Below are positions 12,279 to 25,765 of a stretch of 64,000 nt of DNA, in pieces. The stretch's first letter is position 1; every line of letters starts with the position of its first letter. Both the position numbers and the translations under genes were made by a program. Source of the DNA: Takakia lepidozioides (lineage: Eukaryota; Streptophyta; Takakiopsida; Takakiales; Takakiaceae); assembly GCA_030704615.1 (NCBI GenBank), contig CM060733.1:19406001-19470000 (forward strand), in the 5' to 3' direction. The notes below the pieces were generated by a model. It did no database searches. It worked only from the letters and a program-made list of their open reading frames with translations, and had not been told where the DNA came from.

Positions 12279-15200
12279 CTAATACTTGAAGGTGGGCAGT
12301 GGTGTTCCTTTGAGAAAGGAATTGAACAATGTAAGGGCTTGCGCTGGTTTATAAGCGGGAACTTGATGACCTGCACCTCTCACTGTTGCAAATGTCAAAC
12401 CCGCATATATCTCTGACCACCCTCCAACCTGCCATTCAATGCATGTTCATAACCGTTACAATACTTTGGGTATTATCATGTCCAACAGGGGTTACAATTC
12501 AGTTATCCACCACTTAAGGGTCGCCAGTCCAAGGTTTTATACAACACAGAATACACATTTCCACCTGGATGTTCAGTACGTGGACACCTCAACAAAATGT
12601 CTTGTGCTTCTATATGTACATTTGATATCCTATCTAGCTGTAAATCTATGATTTGTTTGTTAGTATGCGGGACTCAAGGGCTATGCTTAGTAATATTTTA
12701 GCGGCATGTCGAGGGGGAGTTTCACTTAAGGGTCTCAATCTGGTCAGTATTTAGTAGCGTGAGAACTGAAGATTAGGTAATTAGATATTGCAATGCACGA
12801 ACCTGATTGGAAAAGTTCCAAGGGTACCACGCAGTCTGAGTAGATAGGTCCAATTTCGCTAGCCAGGAGCGCGTCCCGACTGTGGATACAAGTGCATCTA
12901 CATCACCACTGCATGAATGGATGCCACAATGTTTGAATCTACGTCAGAACAACCTCTCTGTGCATGTTATACAGAATTCAAAATTTGTTTGATTATCTTT
13001 GTATGTATGAAAAGAATTGGAGACATCTCTTGTGGCACATTAGGCTCTTCAGCTAAGAGAATATTTTGGATATTGGCTCATAGTTCTAGGAGCGTCTTCT
13101 TTCTTCAAAAAATTACTATTTTATTTTGTCCCACGATTATAAGCTTTTTGAGATTTTGTAGGGTATTATAGGTTTAAATTGTTTTCTCCTTCTGAGTTAA
13201 TATGGTTTTGTTTCTTCCCGAAGTACCTCTTTTGAAGTCCCTTGGGGATTCCGACATGGACGCAATAAACATTATAGCCCATACTTTGCACTAGACTTAT
13301 TAATAAGCGGCTGATCACAGTTTGATAACCTAAAATAGTAGCGCTCATGTATGAGATGGTGAGATGTACCTGTACATCCAAATCTTGATACCCTTGGTGA
13401 GAAGGAAGCGATAGATGGGTATGATAGATTGTAATAAATCTGGTGTCGAGTAGTTGTTGAAAACTGTGTCACTGTGTCACCAAAAGAAAAACCATGGAAT
13501 AGTGGGTTTGCAAATTGAGAGAAAGTGTTAAAAACAAATTCTAAGGGATAAAAGAAATCTAATTAACAAGTTTGTTCCTTGGTCATTTTCTATGTCCAGA
13601 TCACTTACAGAACTTACTTTTAATATACTTGAGATTTCAGCAATTGCAAATCACAATCATCGACAACATCATGTAAGACATAATGAATCATTACTATCCG
13701 TAAGAAGCTAATTCTAAGGATCATAGACGACGGAACACGACGTGACTTTCATGAGGTTTTATAGTGGAGTGAAAGGGTCCAGTAGGTTTAAGGCCAACTG
13801 ATGCATACATCTCTCATCTAGAAGATAGTTAGACTATGCCCAATTCAATCCAGTGATCCATATATTAACCTGCATTCTTGCCATGAAATATCACTCCGAG
13901 CATGGAACGCAGCCTTCACTACAGGCGAATTAAGATATGGGACTACGTTGTCGGACGCACATGGATCCACTCCTACTCTACGGACCATTCCTTTCCTCTG
14001 ATCATAATCAAGTAAAACAGTTTAGTGTCTCTTGAGTATCTTTGAGGCCGTTTCCCAAATTACTAGATACATGCCCCCTTGACCGCCCCTTCGTTATATG
14101 CAGTTGTTGTATTGTAATTAAGAGTGTTCTTATAATCTAAACCCCACAGAAACCCATGCACATGATATCTGATCTAGATCATATAGTGTACAACTCTAGT
14201 GCGAAACAACTGATTTGAGAATTTGAAAATCACCAAAGAAAAAGCCGATCGAGTACTGTTGGTGGCTGGAGGGTTGCAATTTGGCCCGTAGATGTTATAA
14301 ATATTGATTTCTCTCATTTCCACATTTGAGGCATAGTCGCCATAATAATTACAAGTCGCATTCGTGGAAGAGCTAGGGCCCACCCAGTCTTCAGCGAAAT
14401 CACAGTTTGCTAAAATTTGTGTGTATGAATTGTTGGAGAGAAGAGAGTGGAAGTAATAGAATTCCGCTTCTCCAGGAATGTCTGAGGTGGGGTCTGTCCA
14501 AGGATTACCCACCTGAAAATTACAGCAAAATATTATCTATTTCTTAGAAAGAAATGGAACTTGTGATTATTAAACTTATAAAGTCTACCTGAGTTCCCTC
14601 AATGGGTCAAACTTGATAGCTAAATATTGGATCTGAAGGAAGCCGGAGAGGGTCGCTTACCACAAATCCTTTGAAGTTGAGTTTTGAACTTCCGTATTGT
14701 GCCTCATTATAGAGAATTATTTGTTGCGCCAGCTCTGGCAAATAATGTCCTGATGTCCCCATCCCCCAAGCTCCTCAATCGATGTTATCCAATTTACAAT
14801 CTAGATTGAAGGTGAGTGATACGTTAAAGACGTTATATAAGTTTTTTTTACGATTTTTGTATTTGACTCTTAAAGGAACAGAATTTATAAACGCCCGAAG
14901 ATCATTATTTATAAACAACAACCGACGTAGGGACACTGAGAGTGCAAAAGAATGCATTGTCAATACTTGACAAAGAATGATGCCAAAGAAATGATTCAAC
15001 ATTCTACTACTGAACTCCATGGCTAGGATTTCGGGCCATGAATCGGTGCCTGAACAAAAACGTAATACATGTATTCAATCGTACACCTACTAGAAAAGTA
15101 AGAGAGGCGTGCAAGGAGTTCATACAATATGACTGATGTGTATAAAAGGTATGTGCTCTAAAGAAATGAGAAATGAGTGGGGGGTACAGTTCCTACCACC

Positions 15201-16986
15201 ATAACTTTCACCAGTGAAGTAGAAGTCATTTGTGTGTACTCCAGATATTTCGCAAACCATCCAATTGTGAATGCGAGGTTGTCTTCCGCTGCAGTCAATT
15301 CATAAAATCCAACTTTAAAGCAATCATACGCTTTAAACAGAGAGGGCGTATTAGCTAGGATTAAATTCAGAATTATGAGAGCTCTACAAATGTTGATTTG
15401 TCCTCGTTCGCACGTGTGAAGTAGCATGTTGCAGAGGCGTGATTGATCAAAATGCGTACTTATCAGGATCAAAACAATTTACTATGGAATCAACAATAGA
15501 TTTGTATGAAGTATTTTCCTTCAAGGCTGCTTGAACCGCTAATTTACATCGTTAGAAAGAAAGAAATGCTTACATTGAACTATAAACTGTTGTTATCAAC
15601 AACAAATAACTATATTGGTGTCTCATTGGTGCTCACCGATTATTTGGTCAGTGAAGTTTTGGTAGTCGGACGTCGTGTTGGAATATGAGACGCCAACAGC
15701 CACAGGAGTCTCCACAAACACAATATTGGCCACTGTTGTGAACACCGCCAAAACACAACACCGCTCAATGATAAGTACCAGATCTAGAGAGTTGAAGGAC
15801 AATTGATGCCACATGAAACAGACATAGAGAGAGACATAGAGAGAGAATCGAAGGAGGCAAGCCAGAAAATGAGACGAACTTATGGACATTTAATTATGAG
15901 ACGTGCACATTAAGTACATATCATGTAAACACACAAATTGTGGCTACAACATGAAAAAAGTTGGGCAAGGCTTGGGGAAGAAGGGTCCCAACTCTCGGAA
16001 CGCTCCTAATGCTACCGACGAACATCCTGGCCCTGCATCCCAATGTCCTGAAAGATATAAGTCATATATAATATAAATACTGATGAATTGTACTGCCTAA
16101 ACATCTAATTGTTCCGTGCTTGAGATCATTCTTTTATCATCATCACTCGTATTTGCAGCTCTTTTGGGCAATTCAAAGATTATAATGAGATCAATCAGGC
16201 CCACTTTTAAGCCAACGAGGATCTAAATGACAAGTTGGAATATAACATATTGTCAAGTAGAAATTAGTTTAATAAAAAGTAAGAAAAATGAACAACTTTG
16301 GTCTCAAGCTCTTATCTGTTGAATGGCTTTTGAGAATAGCAGACTATGTTGGCTTATGCTCACGTAATATTCTTCCGTCAAGCTTTTAGTACATGATGAA
16401 AATGCACCAAAATATTTTATCGAAGTGGGTACGGAGTTTTCATATCAATGAGATTCTCAGCTTGATCAATGTGTCCAAAATGGTCCTTAGAAAACATACC
16501 AAATTTACCTTATTTTGAGTAACCAGTTATTTCAGCTAGAAACGACCTAGATACAATTTAAGAGAGCTGAAATTTGAGAAAGTTTTTCAAAAACTTAGAA
16601 ATTTCTTTGGTCACGCTTGCATGAAATTAACATAATTACTAGTTCCAAGATCCTCAACCCAAATCTTATCAAATCAACGGAAAATATCTTGTTTCCAATT
16701 TCTTCTATCCACAGCTCACCAATTACAAGAGTGAGATCTCACCTCCGCTGAACCAAAAAACAACAGGAAGCGATGCAGCATTGGAGTGGTCACCCTCCAC
16801 AAACCAGTAGAAGAATGCACGCCCATGACTTTCATTTACTGTGATGTAACCCGCATATTGCTTGAAGTTGACAGGCGGTTGTCCAGGTAGAGCTGTTACT
16901 AGATCTGGAGCATATGCCCCCAAGGCTTTTGGAATGAGAGTCGTTAATGAGAGCAAAAACATCCATGCCATGATCTTCACACCCAT
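12279..16986 (-). pseudogene. Serine carboxypeptidase-like (SCPL, S10) gene, probably inactivated by a 1-nt deletion
   Basis: Secreted or vacuolar S10 peptidase/acyltransferase family. Exons follow the plant SCPL order: 16986-16743 (signal peptide MGVKIMAWMFLLSL, then LPGQPPVNFKQYAGYI and PVVFWFSGG), 16032-~15960 (GPGCSS), 15732-15637 (ANIVFVETP, NTTSDY), 15288-15197 (WFAKYLEY, then GESYGG with the catalytic Ser), 14749-14661 (HYLPELAQQI), 14512-14234 (VGNPWTDP), 13997-13870 (VDPCASDNVVPYLN), a weak exon near 13345-13270, 12908-12803 (SGDVDA, catalytic Asp) and 12428-12279 (VGGW, GAGHQVP with the catalytic His, stop). Phases fit at nearly every junction. The 15288-15197 exon is 92 nt where phase requires 93, and its frame slips between WFAKYLEY and NDFYFTGESYGG. 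The usual segment between GPFFP and ANIVF (a YSWN-type motif) was not found. A sequencing error, not decay, could explain the slip. Confidence 0.8.
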
Positions 16987-19900
16987 TTTGGTTGTGGTAT
17001 CTTTATGTGTCTCTACCACTACGTTACACGTATCATCACAATCCACCCAAAAATCTAGGGAGTCTAGTTACGGTACATCCCTAATGTTCGATCAGAAGCA
17101 CGATTGTAGACCGGTAGGAAAGAAGTTGAGTTTTATAAATGGGAAAGGTGTACTAATGAGGCTAGGCATAGATATTCCACCAACATTATATTCGAGCAAC
17201 TACATTCGCGACTTTGGCTCTATCCAAAGCTAGCACAACCATGATGTCTTCCCAAATTCAAAGTACTATTTCTGCAAATCCAAAGCTAAAACCATAACAA
17301 GAACGTGTGACATCCAAAATTTGTTACAATGTCCTACAAATAACCCACGCACTATCCAACGTCAAAAGATTCATGTTTCCCAACACTACAAAAAAATCGG
17401 TGTGTTTCATGGTAGTTCATATTCAATCATAATATCCAATCTATCTTATTATATATACTTTGATTATCTCTTACTTGTAGAAGATATTTAATACTACAAT
17501 TCGTATATGAAAGATAAACTATACTAAGGGTTTTAGACTACGAAACAAGACCAACAAACTTTTGGACCACTTTGAAGCCAGATCTTGGACCATATATGCT
17601 TATAAGAATATTAATATGAACAAAAAACTTAATTATGGATTAAAAAATGAATAAATAATAATATAGTAAATCCAAAAATATTTTTATTCCATTAATAATA
17701 CATTAGTGCCAACAAATTAGTCATATACCGTTTGTTTTGAGAACCATTCACATATATTGGATAAGTTGAAAGAACTTTGACTGTAATGTCGACATCCACA
17801 AAGAGTTATAAGAATAGAATTCAACAACAATTGTAAAGAGCTTAACCCTTAAGTGTCCAGGCCCATTTTCATGGCATGCTTTGAAAAAAAAACCCTAGCC
17901 CACTAAATCGTTTTTATCTCCCAGAGGTCTGAGTCCCTATAAAAGTGACCGTTGAATTTACTGCCCACCTACCCAAACTACCACCTCAAAAAATTTCAGC
18001 CATATCCAACTGCCAAATTAGAAGATTACAATTTGTAGATGTGGCCCAAAAAGAATCCTTCTTGGGACACTTGATGCCACACCTTCCCTAAAATTTTCGT
18101 TTTTTTCTGACTTGTTTTCGTGTGGCTGCTTTGTACTCACAAATTGGGGGGGGGTCAAAAAACCCAATGTGAAGCGGGCAGACCAACATTTGAGCTTCGA
18201 AAATTACGTAGGACACATCTACTGTCCAATTCTCAATTTCTTTTGTCCATGTCATCCTTGTATGCAAAGGTTGTTGTAGAAAAAAATTCAATCCAATTGG
18301 GAAAGGTTAGGCTATTTTCAGGCCCTGCCCGGTAATTCCTAGCCAACCTATATTTTTATATGTCGCCCTACTATATTTCGTACTCTAGCCCTTGTACTGA
18401 GTGGGTTTTGAGTCCGTTTCACCACTCATTCACAGGATGAAGTTAGCTTGTGGACCCCGCCATTGGGGCAAGTCCCTTTGAGAACCCCTTGCTCAGGTTT
18501 GGTGCCACCCCTTTCACCAGCCCATGTCCACTACCCACCCCACACCTTTATAACTATATTTGAACTTTTCTCACATCTCTAGAATTGTCCTTTCTAAGTT
18601 GAATGGGATTTTAAATTTGATTTTGACTTTTAAATAATAATTTTAGTAATTCCCAGACTATAAATTAAAATAACTATTAGCCATTTCAGAGGCTGGAATT
18701 GCAATTTCAGGGGTTGGAATGGCAAGGGTTGAAATTGCGATTCCAGCCTCTAAAATGGCAAATTTCAGAATTCCTGATCCATGTGCTTCGGACTGAGCCT
18801 ACCTACCGCCCAATCCTCATGTGGCTACCATGCAGTGCATTCATGGGGTATTGGGATGCATGGGGCCCCGCCGCAGGGGTCACTATATGTTATTTTTCCA
18901 TATCACATGTGTACAAAGATATATTTATACTAGGCTATAATTTTATAATTTTGCATTTTTTTTCCCACCATATCTTTAGGTAATATTGTAAAACCCTTTG
19001 TTTCTTAATATCTTATTTTTTTATTAAAAAATTGTAACAATTAATTAGACCCTATTTTAAATTGTATTTTTAAATAATTGCAAAATTTCAAAGCATGTAC
19101 ACAAACAACATTCCATACATAAGTCAAATGCCGGACCTAAAGAAAAGTTTAATTTTCATTAGCCACGAACTCATTCAAAGCCGCAACATCACTTGGATAT
19201 GAAGAGTACAAGTTCTGAGATGGTTCAAATGTCATAGCCACTGTTGAGATTATGGTCTCAACATCAATCCACTCTCTATCACTGGAATCATATTTGAACT
19301 TCAGGTGACCTCTACCTTTACAGAACCAATTCAGAAACACCATAATCGAAGGACCCCAGATTTGGGGAGAGTTGAAAGAATGAAGTTTTGAGAAGATTAC
19401 ATCCTAATGGATTAGAGTTGGATGAAATATGATAAACTTCACAAGGATGGATACATTACACTGTAGATAAAACCCTTTATTACATTAATTTTTTAAATAA
19501 AACTTTGGATTTTTTGTGACATTTAAAAAAAAAAAACTGGGTGAAAAGAATATTGCCCTACTATATTTTCTAAGTAAATTTTTTCTAAAATTTACCTCAA
19601 AAAAATAAACTACACCCTATATTTGTTCTCACGTGGTTTTGAAAATACGGGGAGTGACCCCCCCAAGCTTATGCCAAAAAAACTAAGGTAAACCCAGATT
19701 GGGGGATCTTACTTTTGATTTCTTGTTCCATGGATTTGTGGTGTTAATCACTTTCCTCGCATGCTGTTGCTCATGCGTTTATCTTTCAGCCTGGACATGG
19801 TTATATTCGCAACCAGGAGGTAGCGGAGTGTGAAGGGCGCTTGCTGGGTTGATACATCAACTGAACTTTCCCCAAGATTGGCCAATGCCATTGCATGTAA

Positions 19901-20510
19901 GAGTTTTTTCTCCTACCTAATGAGCCTAATTTGACTCATATCGGAGTTAATCCCAGTAGGAATTGGATGGTCAAAGAAACTTGCACATGTAAGATTGACA
20001 TATTTTAGACTTGAGAAGAAGTCACGAACGATGATTATCTTCCCAAACGACTTACATTTAGGGGATGAATTTTGAAGACATCTCAGATTGCTATATCCAC
20101 CTCGACCTTGACTCTCAGCAACATAAGAGAATGATCCATCGTCCACAAGGATTTGCCCTCCCCTCGTAGATGCTCCATCCAAACACTTTTACATGGACAC
20201 GTTTTGGGTCATATCAAACTGTGAAATTACAAAGCATTGGTGATGCATACCCCATCATGCATGGAAAAAAATTATTTTCTCGACAATTTTTCGAGGGCAT
20301 TGGGGCAAACAAAATGATAGGTTTTTCCAACTACCACATTATCCACCGATAGTGGTGGACTCAGTTGTGAGTAATGACGTGACGTGTCGTGGCGTAAACG
20401 TGTCAAAGTCATGTCCAGAACTGACTTTATTTCGAGTAATCTTTTTATTTTATTTTTACTTTTATGCATCATATTTATCCCATGGACATGATGGCAGTCT
20501 ACGTGTACTG
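16987..20510. other. No gene recognised; AT-rich intergenic DNA
   Basis: AT-rich DNA with poly-A/T runs. Two small minus-strand frames (19149-19343, 19913-20182) have no recognisable domain and no visible splice partners, so they are not annotated. Confidence 0.45.
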
Positions 20511-20515
20511 AATAC

Positions 20516-20533
20516 GTATATATATATATATAT
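20516..20533. repeat. (TA)n microsatellite
   Basis: Eight uninterrupted TA units directly before the GC-rich minisatellite region. Confidence 0.9.
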
Positions 20534-20611
20534 TGCACCGGTGGGATGACCGTCGACCAACCGCAGGCGATGGACGACGGTGAGGCGACCGCCCGTCGAC
20601 ACCCGAGCAAT

Positions 20612-20761
20612 CGGCGACGGTGGGGCGACTGCAATCCAATAGCTGAGTGACGATTTGGCGACGGCGGTTGCCAAAAATGAAAAAAGCGGCGACGGTGGGG
20701 CGACTGCAATCCAATAGCTGAGCGACGATTTGGTGACGGCAGTTGCCAAAAAGGAAAAAAG
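20612..20761. repeat. 75-bp tandem duplication within a diverged minisatellite region
   Basis: Two copies of a 75-bp unit (20612-20686 and 20687-20761) start cggcgacggtggggcgactg and differ at only a few bases. Each ends in an A-rich run. Similar but more diverged units alternating ggcgac/gaccg with poly-A continue to about 21060, giving a GC/A-rich periodic block of about 500 bp. Confidence 0.8.
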
Positions 20762-21060
20762 ATTTAAAAAAAAAAGACTTATGGAGTGGTCATCCAAAAA
20801 AAGAAAAACGGGCAACCGTCGGAGCGGTCGGCCGAAAAAAGAAGAAAATGGGCGACTGCTATGAACAAAGCAAAAGATGAACGACTCCAGAAGTGGTTGC
20901 CAAAAAAAAGGAAAAAATGAGCATCCGCATAGTGGTCGCCCCGAAAAAAGACACTAACGAGATGACCGCTTTAACGATCGCCCAAGTTTTGGTAAAGATG
21001 GCCGATTGCCCAAAAAAATAATTTTGGGCGTGCAATACGCACCAAAAAAAACAAAAAAAA

Positions 21061-22540
21061 AACACTCATTTTGGCCGTTAATGCCAGCCAATCACGTGCA
21101 GGCTCAAGTGGAGGCTGGTTGGGGGTATGAAAGAGCACCACACTCCATCGTTCCCAATTTCTAATTTCTTATGAATCATGTTTAAAAAAAAGTCCATAAC
21201 GGTCTTTTATATGGACTATAACAAATTCTTATGGACTTTTGAAAAAATCCATAATTTCTAGCCATTTACTTTTTTGGTTATGAAACTTGGAATAGGGAAA
21301 ATATATGTAGTGGAACCTTCATAGCTTAGTCCTTTTTTACTATTAGCATTGTCATTTAGGACTATGATAATTTATAACTATTCAAGGTCCCAAAGAAACA
21401 GTGCAATGACACCATTTTTGGTTCACCGTAGGCTGCAACTAACCCGCGTGAGCCTATCAAACATGTCACTCCATAGAAGACCAAAAAGGATAGCGGAAAT
21501 TGAAAGAGAATGAGACTGAGTAGCTTGTGGCCAACAATCTATCCCTTAACGGTCGGGCAACAATCAAACTGATGTCCAGAAAGAAAATGGATTACCTCGG
21601 CCACTGGAATGTTCGTACAATGTCCGTCCCCACATGTGAGAGTCATTTTGCAAAGCCAATAGAAGCTTGTCACCATGATGGAGACTCAACATGGTTCCTA
21701 TACAAGCACTCTTTTACCGAGGGGGAACACTCTAGGTTTCATATCTCACGCTGGTGTGCACTCTACATGCTCCATCAATTGACACTTATGTTTGTCTTTG
21801 CTGGGTAGTTCTATTACTAGCATGCCTTTGTAAAATGTAACCTCGTGATTCATTGGTTTTCGCACATCTAATGCTTGGCTAAGAAAATGCATCGCTATGT
21901 GGGGGATGCTAGAACATGAGCCTAGCCCCTTGAGCCTATGAGCACGTGAGCTTGGGCAGGCTCAGCAGTTCAAAGTGTTGGCCCCATTACCGTGGATTTA
22001 CATCTATTTTTGTGGATTTATTTTGAATTTCCACGGATTGTTGTCATTGTCGCGAAAATGGATGACTGTGGAAATAGATGATTGTTTTAGAATATGTGAA
22101 AGAGGTTTGTGTGCATAACTGTATTTTGAGGGAGTTCGCTCTGTGCACGACTATATGTGGATGGAATGCACATCAATAACAAACTTTAGATCCAATGTGA
22201 AAGTGAACGACACTATGAAAATCAACATCGAAACTATATACATAAACAAAGTCATGAGATTTACAATGTTTTTTATTTTTTTGGACAGCTTTCATGTTAT
22301 GAGACAGCTTAGGAAGGCCAAATTATATGTTTAGTGGAGACTGATGTAAATAGTACTCCAACTCTTGATGTAAGATGCAAGCCCTTGAAGGGACTTAGAG
22401 GAAGCTAACTAGATTAGCCGTAATTGCAAGAAAGTTGGTGCACCATCAATTGGGGAAAAATTAGGAACCGGTTGTCCGTCTGGAATGTCGACGATGACAA
22501 GTTCTGAAGCGAACTCCTTCTCCACACTGTTCACCCTGCA
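21061..22540. other. No gene recognised
   Basis: Non-coding sequence without recognised domains, RNA genes or element ends. Confidence 0.45.
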
Positions 22541-22823
22541 GGCCCTGGAGTTGAATGCGAGGGGCCCGGTTCCGCCAGCGTGGACCCCCCCCCCCCCCCA
22601 ACCCACGCCCACCCCCCGCTCCAACGCCCGCGCACCGCGCGGCACGCCCTCCCACGCCTCATGTTCCTGCTGCCAGGACATGAGACGTGCCCTCTCCCGC
22701 ATCCCCATCCCTCCTCCCATCCTGCCCTCATGCATGGCATCGCCCTCCATCCCCCATGCATGCCTTCATACTCCCCATGCTACATGGCATCCCAAGCATA
22801 CATCATGCCCTCTTTCAAAAATC
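22541..22823 (+). repeat. ~280-bp dispersed repeat, inverted copy of 29197-29470 (left arm)
   Basis: Starts ggccctggagttgaatgcg, contains a long C run near 22590-22600 and ends ccctctttcaaaaatc. The reverse complement lies at 29197-29470 with small differences, mainly in the homopolymer and a short variable segment. The flanks of the two copies do not match, so this is a mobile or dispersed unit, not part of a longer palindrome. Proline-rich frames inside it are by-products of its C-rich composition. Confidence 0.85.
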
Positions 22824-23339
22824 ATTCTGACATCTATTCAAATTTCAAATGGCAAATCTGAAGAAAAAATGGACGTTGGGATAAATGCCACATCGTCACA
22901 TACACTCCAACCCTAATCCAGGGTTATGCTACCCTCATCGTGCATTTCCTTGTACAGTAGTTCTCTCCATGCCTTCCAAACACGTCCCCACCCTGGCACT
23001 CTGCGTTCACCTTCCATATTGAATTGTGTTTGTATAGTGTTGCCCACATGAACATGTTGCATTGCATTGTAAATTGCAATCGTGTGGATGTCTGGCCCAC
23101 ATGAAGAAGTTTGGGCTTGCATAGGATCCAATTTGTTGTCTAATGCATGAATTTCCATTGCAGCTATACATGCCCACAATCTGCCAGCACCATGTGGTTG
23201 AATCTATGGCTGCCCAAGGGCCCACTGGTGGTTTTCACAGAGAAGTCCAAGATCACCAGACTTCAGACAGAAGTGCGCAAAGGAGGCACGTTGGATAGCA
23301 GGTTGGTTGAACCCTCCTTGGGTGAAAGCAGAGCTGGCT

Positions 23340-25276
23340 GCCATGATACAAGGTCTAGCACAGTGTGGTGATGCAAGGACATTATGTATGGCAGGGCGAC
23401 TGAAAGACGCGATGCACATTTTGAACCGCCCAAGACATTTCGGCAGACTCCGACACTTACGTCCGTCTCTTGCAGGAGTGCATCAACATGCAAGGCCTAG
23501 AAGAAGGAAAGCAGGTGCATGCCCACATTATCCGAACTGGGTTCAAGCCAAAAGTCTTCTTACTTAACACCCTTATGAACATGTACGCCAAGTGCAGGAG
23601 CATGCTGGATGCACGGTAAGTGTTTGACAACATGCCTAAACGAGTGATATTTACCTGGAATATAATGATAGCAGGATATGCCAATTATGGGTGCGGGAGG
23701 GAGGCAATTGAGATGTATGAGCAAATGATGCAGGAAGGGACGACACCCAATAAGGTGACATTTATATGCATTGTCAAAGCATGTGTCTGTCCGGCATCCT
23801 TGGAGAAGGGCAAAGGGGTCCATGCCGACATTATCAGAGCTGGGATTGCACCAGATGTGATTCTGGAGACTATCCTTGTTGACATGTATGCCAAATGTGG
23901 GAGCATGCAGTATGCGCGTCAAGTGTTCGATAATTATACTCATCATGGGTATGGAGGCTTTTGAGATGTATGAGCAAATGATACAGGAAGAGGTGACTCC
24001 GGACAAAGTCACTTTCATTTGCGTTCTCAGGGCGTGTGGCAGCCTAGCAGCCCTGGAGAAGGGCAAAGAGGTTCATGCTAACATTATCAAATGTGGAATT
24101 CCACTGGATATCATCCTGGAGACTACCCTCACAAACATGTACGCCAAATGTGGAACATAAAGGATGCGCTTGAAGTGTTTGACAACATGGCTGAGCGTGA
24201 TGTTGTGTCATGGAGCAAAGAACTGCATGCTGAGATAATCAAAGCTGGAATCCCAACATATGTCATTCTGGACACTGCCCTTGTTAACATGTATGCAAAA
24301 TGTGGGAGCATGGAGGATGCCATTCAACTGTTTGACAATATAGCTCAACGGAATGTGGTTTCATGGAATGCGGTGATTGCAGGATGTGGTCAGCATGGTT
24401 GTGCCAAGGAGGCCCTTCAACTATTTGAACAAATGCAAGAGAAAGGGTTGAAGCCAAATAGTGTCACATTTATTTGTGTTCTCTATGCATGTAGCCATGT
24501 AAGCCGAGTGGATGAGGGTTGTCACTACTTTTCATTACATGAATCAAGTTCATGGCCTTGCTCCTACAGCGGAGCATTATGGCCGCATGGTGGACCTTTT
24601 TGTGCGTGCGGGAATATTGGTTGATGCAGAGGAGTTTGCAACATAATGCCTATCAAACCAGGTGCTTCAGTGTGGGGGGCCTTGCTTGGTGCCTGCAGAA
24701 TTCATGGCAATGTGGAGCCGAACGTGTGGCAAAATGCCTCCTGCAGTTGAATCCGCATGAGGCTACGACTTATGTGTTGCTATCAAACATCTATGCTGCA
24801 GCTGGCAGGTGGGTTGATTAAGCAAAAGTGAGAAAAATGATGCAAGACAGAGGTGTAAGAAAAGAACCAAGGCACAACTACATTGAGGTGGACAACCGGG
24901 TGCACACATTCGTTGAAGAAGAAAATTCACATCCACATGATTGAGGAAATTCATGCTGAGCTGAAGAGATTGTCTATGTGCATGAAAGAGGCTGGGTATG
25001 TACCTGACACACAGTTTGTATTGCATGATGTGGAGGTGGAGCTAAAGGAAGTTTCTCTTTGTCACCACAATGAGAAGCTGACGATTGCTTTTGGGCTCAT
25101 GAGCATCCCCCCTGGGATGCCCATCCGTGTCATCAAAAACCTACGGGTGTGTGGTGACTGCCACACCGCTACCAAATTCATATCAAAGATTGTTGGTCGT
25201 ACAATTGTTGGGCGGGATACCAACCGCTTTCACCACTTCCAAGATGGGGATTGCTGTTGTGGGGATTACTGGTGAA
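23340..25276 (+). pseudogene. PPR-DYW gene, decayed by stop codons and frameshifts
   Basis: PLS-class pentatricopeptide repeat protein of the organellar C-to-U editing type. The repeats are clear: EGKQVHAHIIRTGFKP, LMNMYAKC, VDMYAKCGSM, RDVVSWS, NVVSWNAVIAGCGQHG and EALQLFEQM, followed by E/E+ motifs (PGASVWGALLGACRIHGNVE, TTYVLLSNIYAAAGRW) and a C-terminal DYW domain ending CGDYW. The DYW HxE position reads HNEKL, and CGDCH is present. Breaks: a frame shift near 23430, an in-frame TAA near 23617 where ARQVFD is expected, a truncation and shift near 23935, a shift near 24155, and more shifts and stops between 24540 and 24945. These make a functional product very unlikely. It lies tail-to-tail with a second PPR pseudogene. 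Confidence 0.9.
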
Positions 25277-25384
25277 AACAACAACAAGTGTGTTGCCTCA
25301 AGCAAGTAATAAACAAGTGGTTCATTGAAAACATCTCAACTGTCCTGTGAGCTACCCGTATAATCTCTTTGCCACCGAAAACTT

Positions 25385-25765
25385 TAAAGTGATTCATTCA
25401 TGGTGATTATTGCCATCCATGTGCAACACTGAAGTGCCATATTTATGGCAGGCCTTATTGCAGAGCAGTGTTGATTCATCCATGCCGACGATCACCATCA
25501 CAGACATTATCGAACAGTTGGAGTACCAAACTGACGGGAAGCTTCATTGCAGGGGAGAATGAATTACCAAACAGCTGCAGTATTGGATTGCAGGGTGTGT
25601 TAGTCCATCATGGTGATAGTCACCATCTGTGTACATCATTCAAACAGCTGGAGCACCAAATTCGCGGAAAGTCTTATTGGGGCAAAGTGTTGATTTATTC
25701 ATGGTGATGATCATCATCCGCGTACATCAGCCAACAGTTGGAGTACTGAATTTGTGGAAGCCAGG
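25385..25765. repeat. Degenerate tandem repeat of about four units, 80-125 bp each
   Basis: Recurring blocks are ttgattcatccatg / catggtgat, atcaccatc / catcatcc, gtacatca, acagttggagtaccaaa and ttattgcagggcagtg. Units start near 25388, 25470, 25600 and 25689. The array lies just 3' of the DYW stop and could be a decayed 3'UTR repeat. The units are diverged and boundaries are approximate. Confidence 0.6.

Noticed and set aside
19149-20182. Two small minus-strand frames (64 and 89 codons)
   Set aside because: No domain, no consistent splice phase between them, and located in AT-rich repeat-poor DNA.
22409-22861. Proline- and glycine-rich frames on both strands
   Set aside because: They arise from the C-rich dispersed repeat that is also present inverted at 29197-29470.
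23590-23640. In-frame TAA in the PPR gene as an RNA-editing site
   Set aside because: U-to-C editing that removes stops is known for organelle transcripts of some seed-free plants; this is a nuclear gene with several other lesions.
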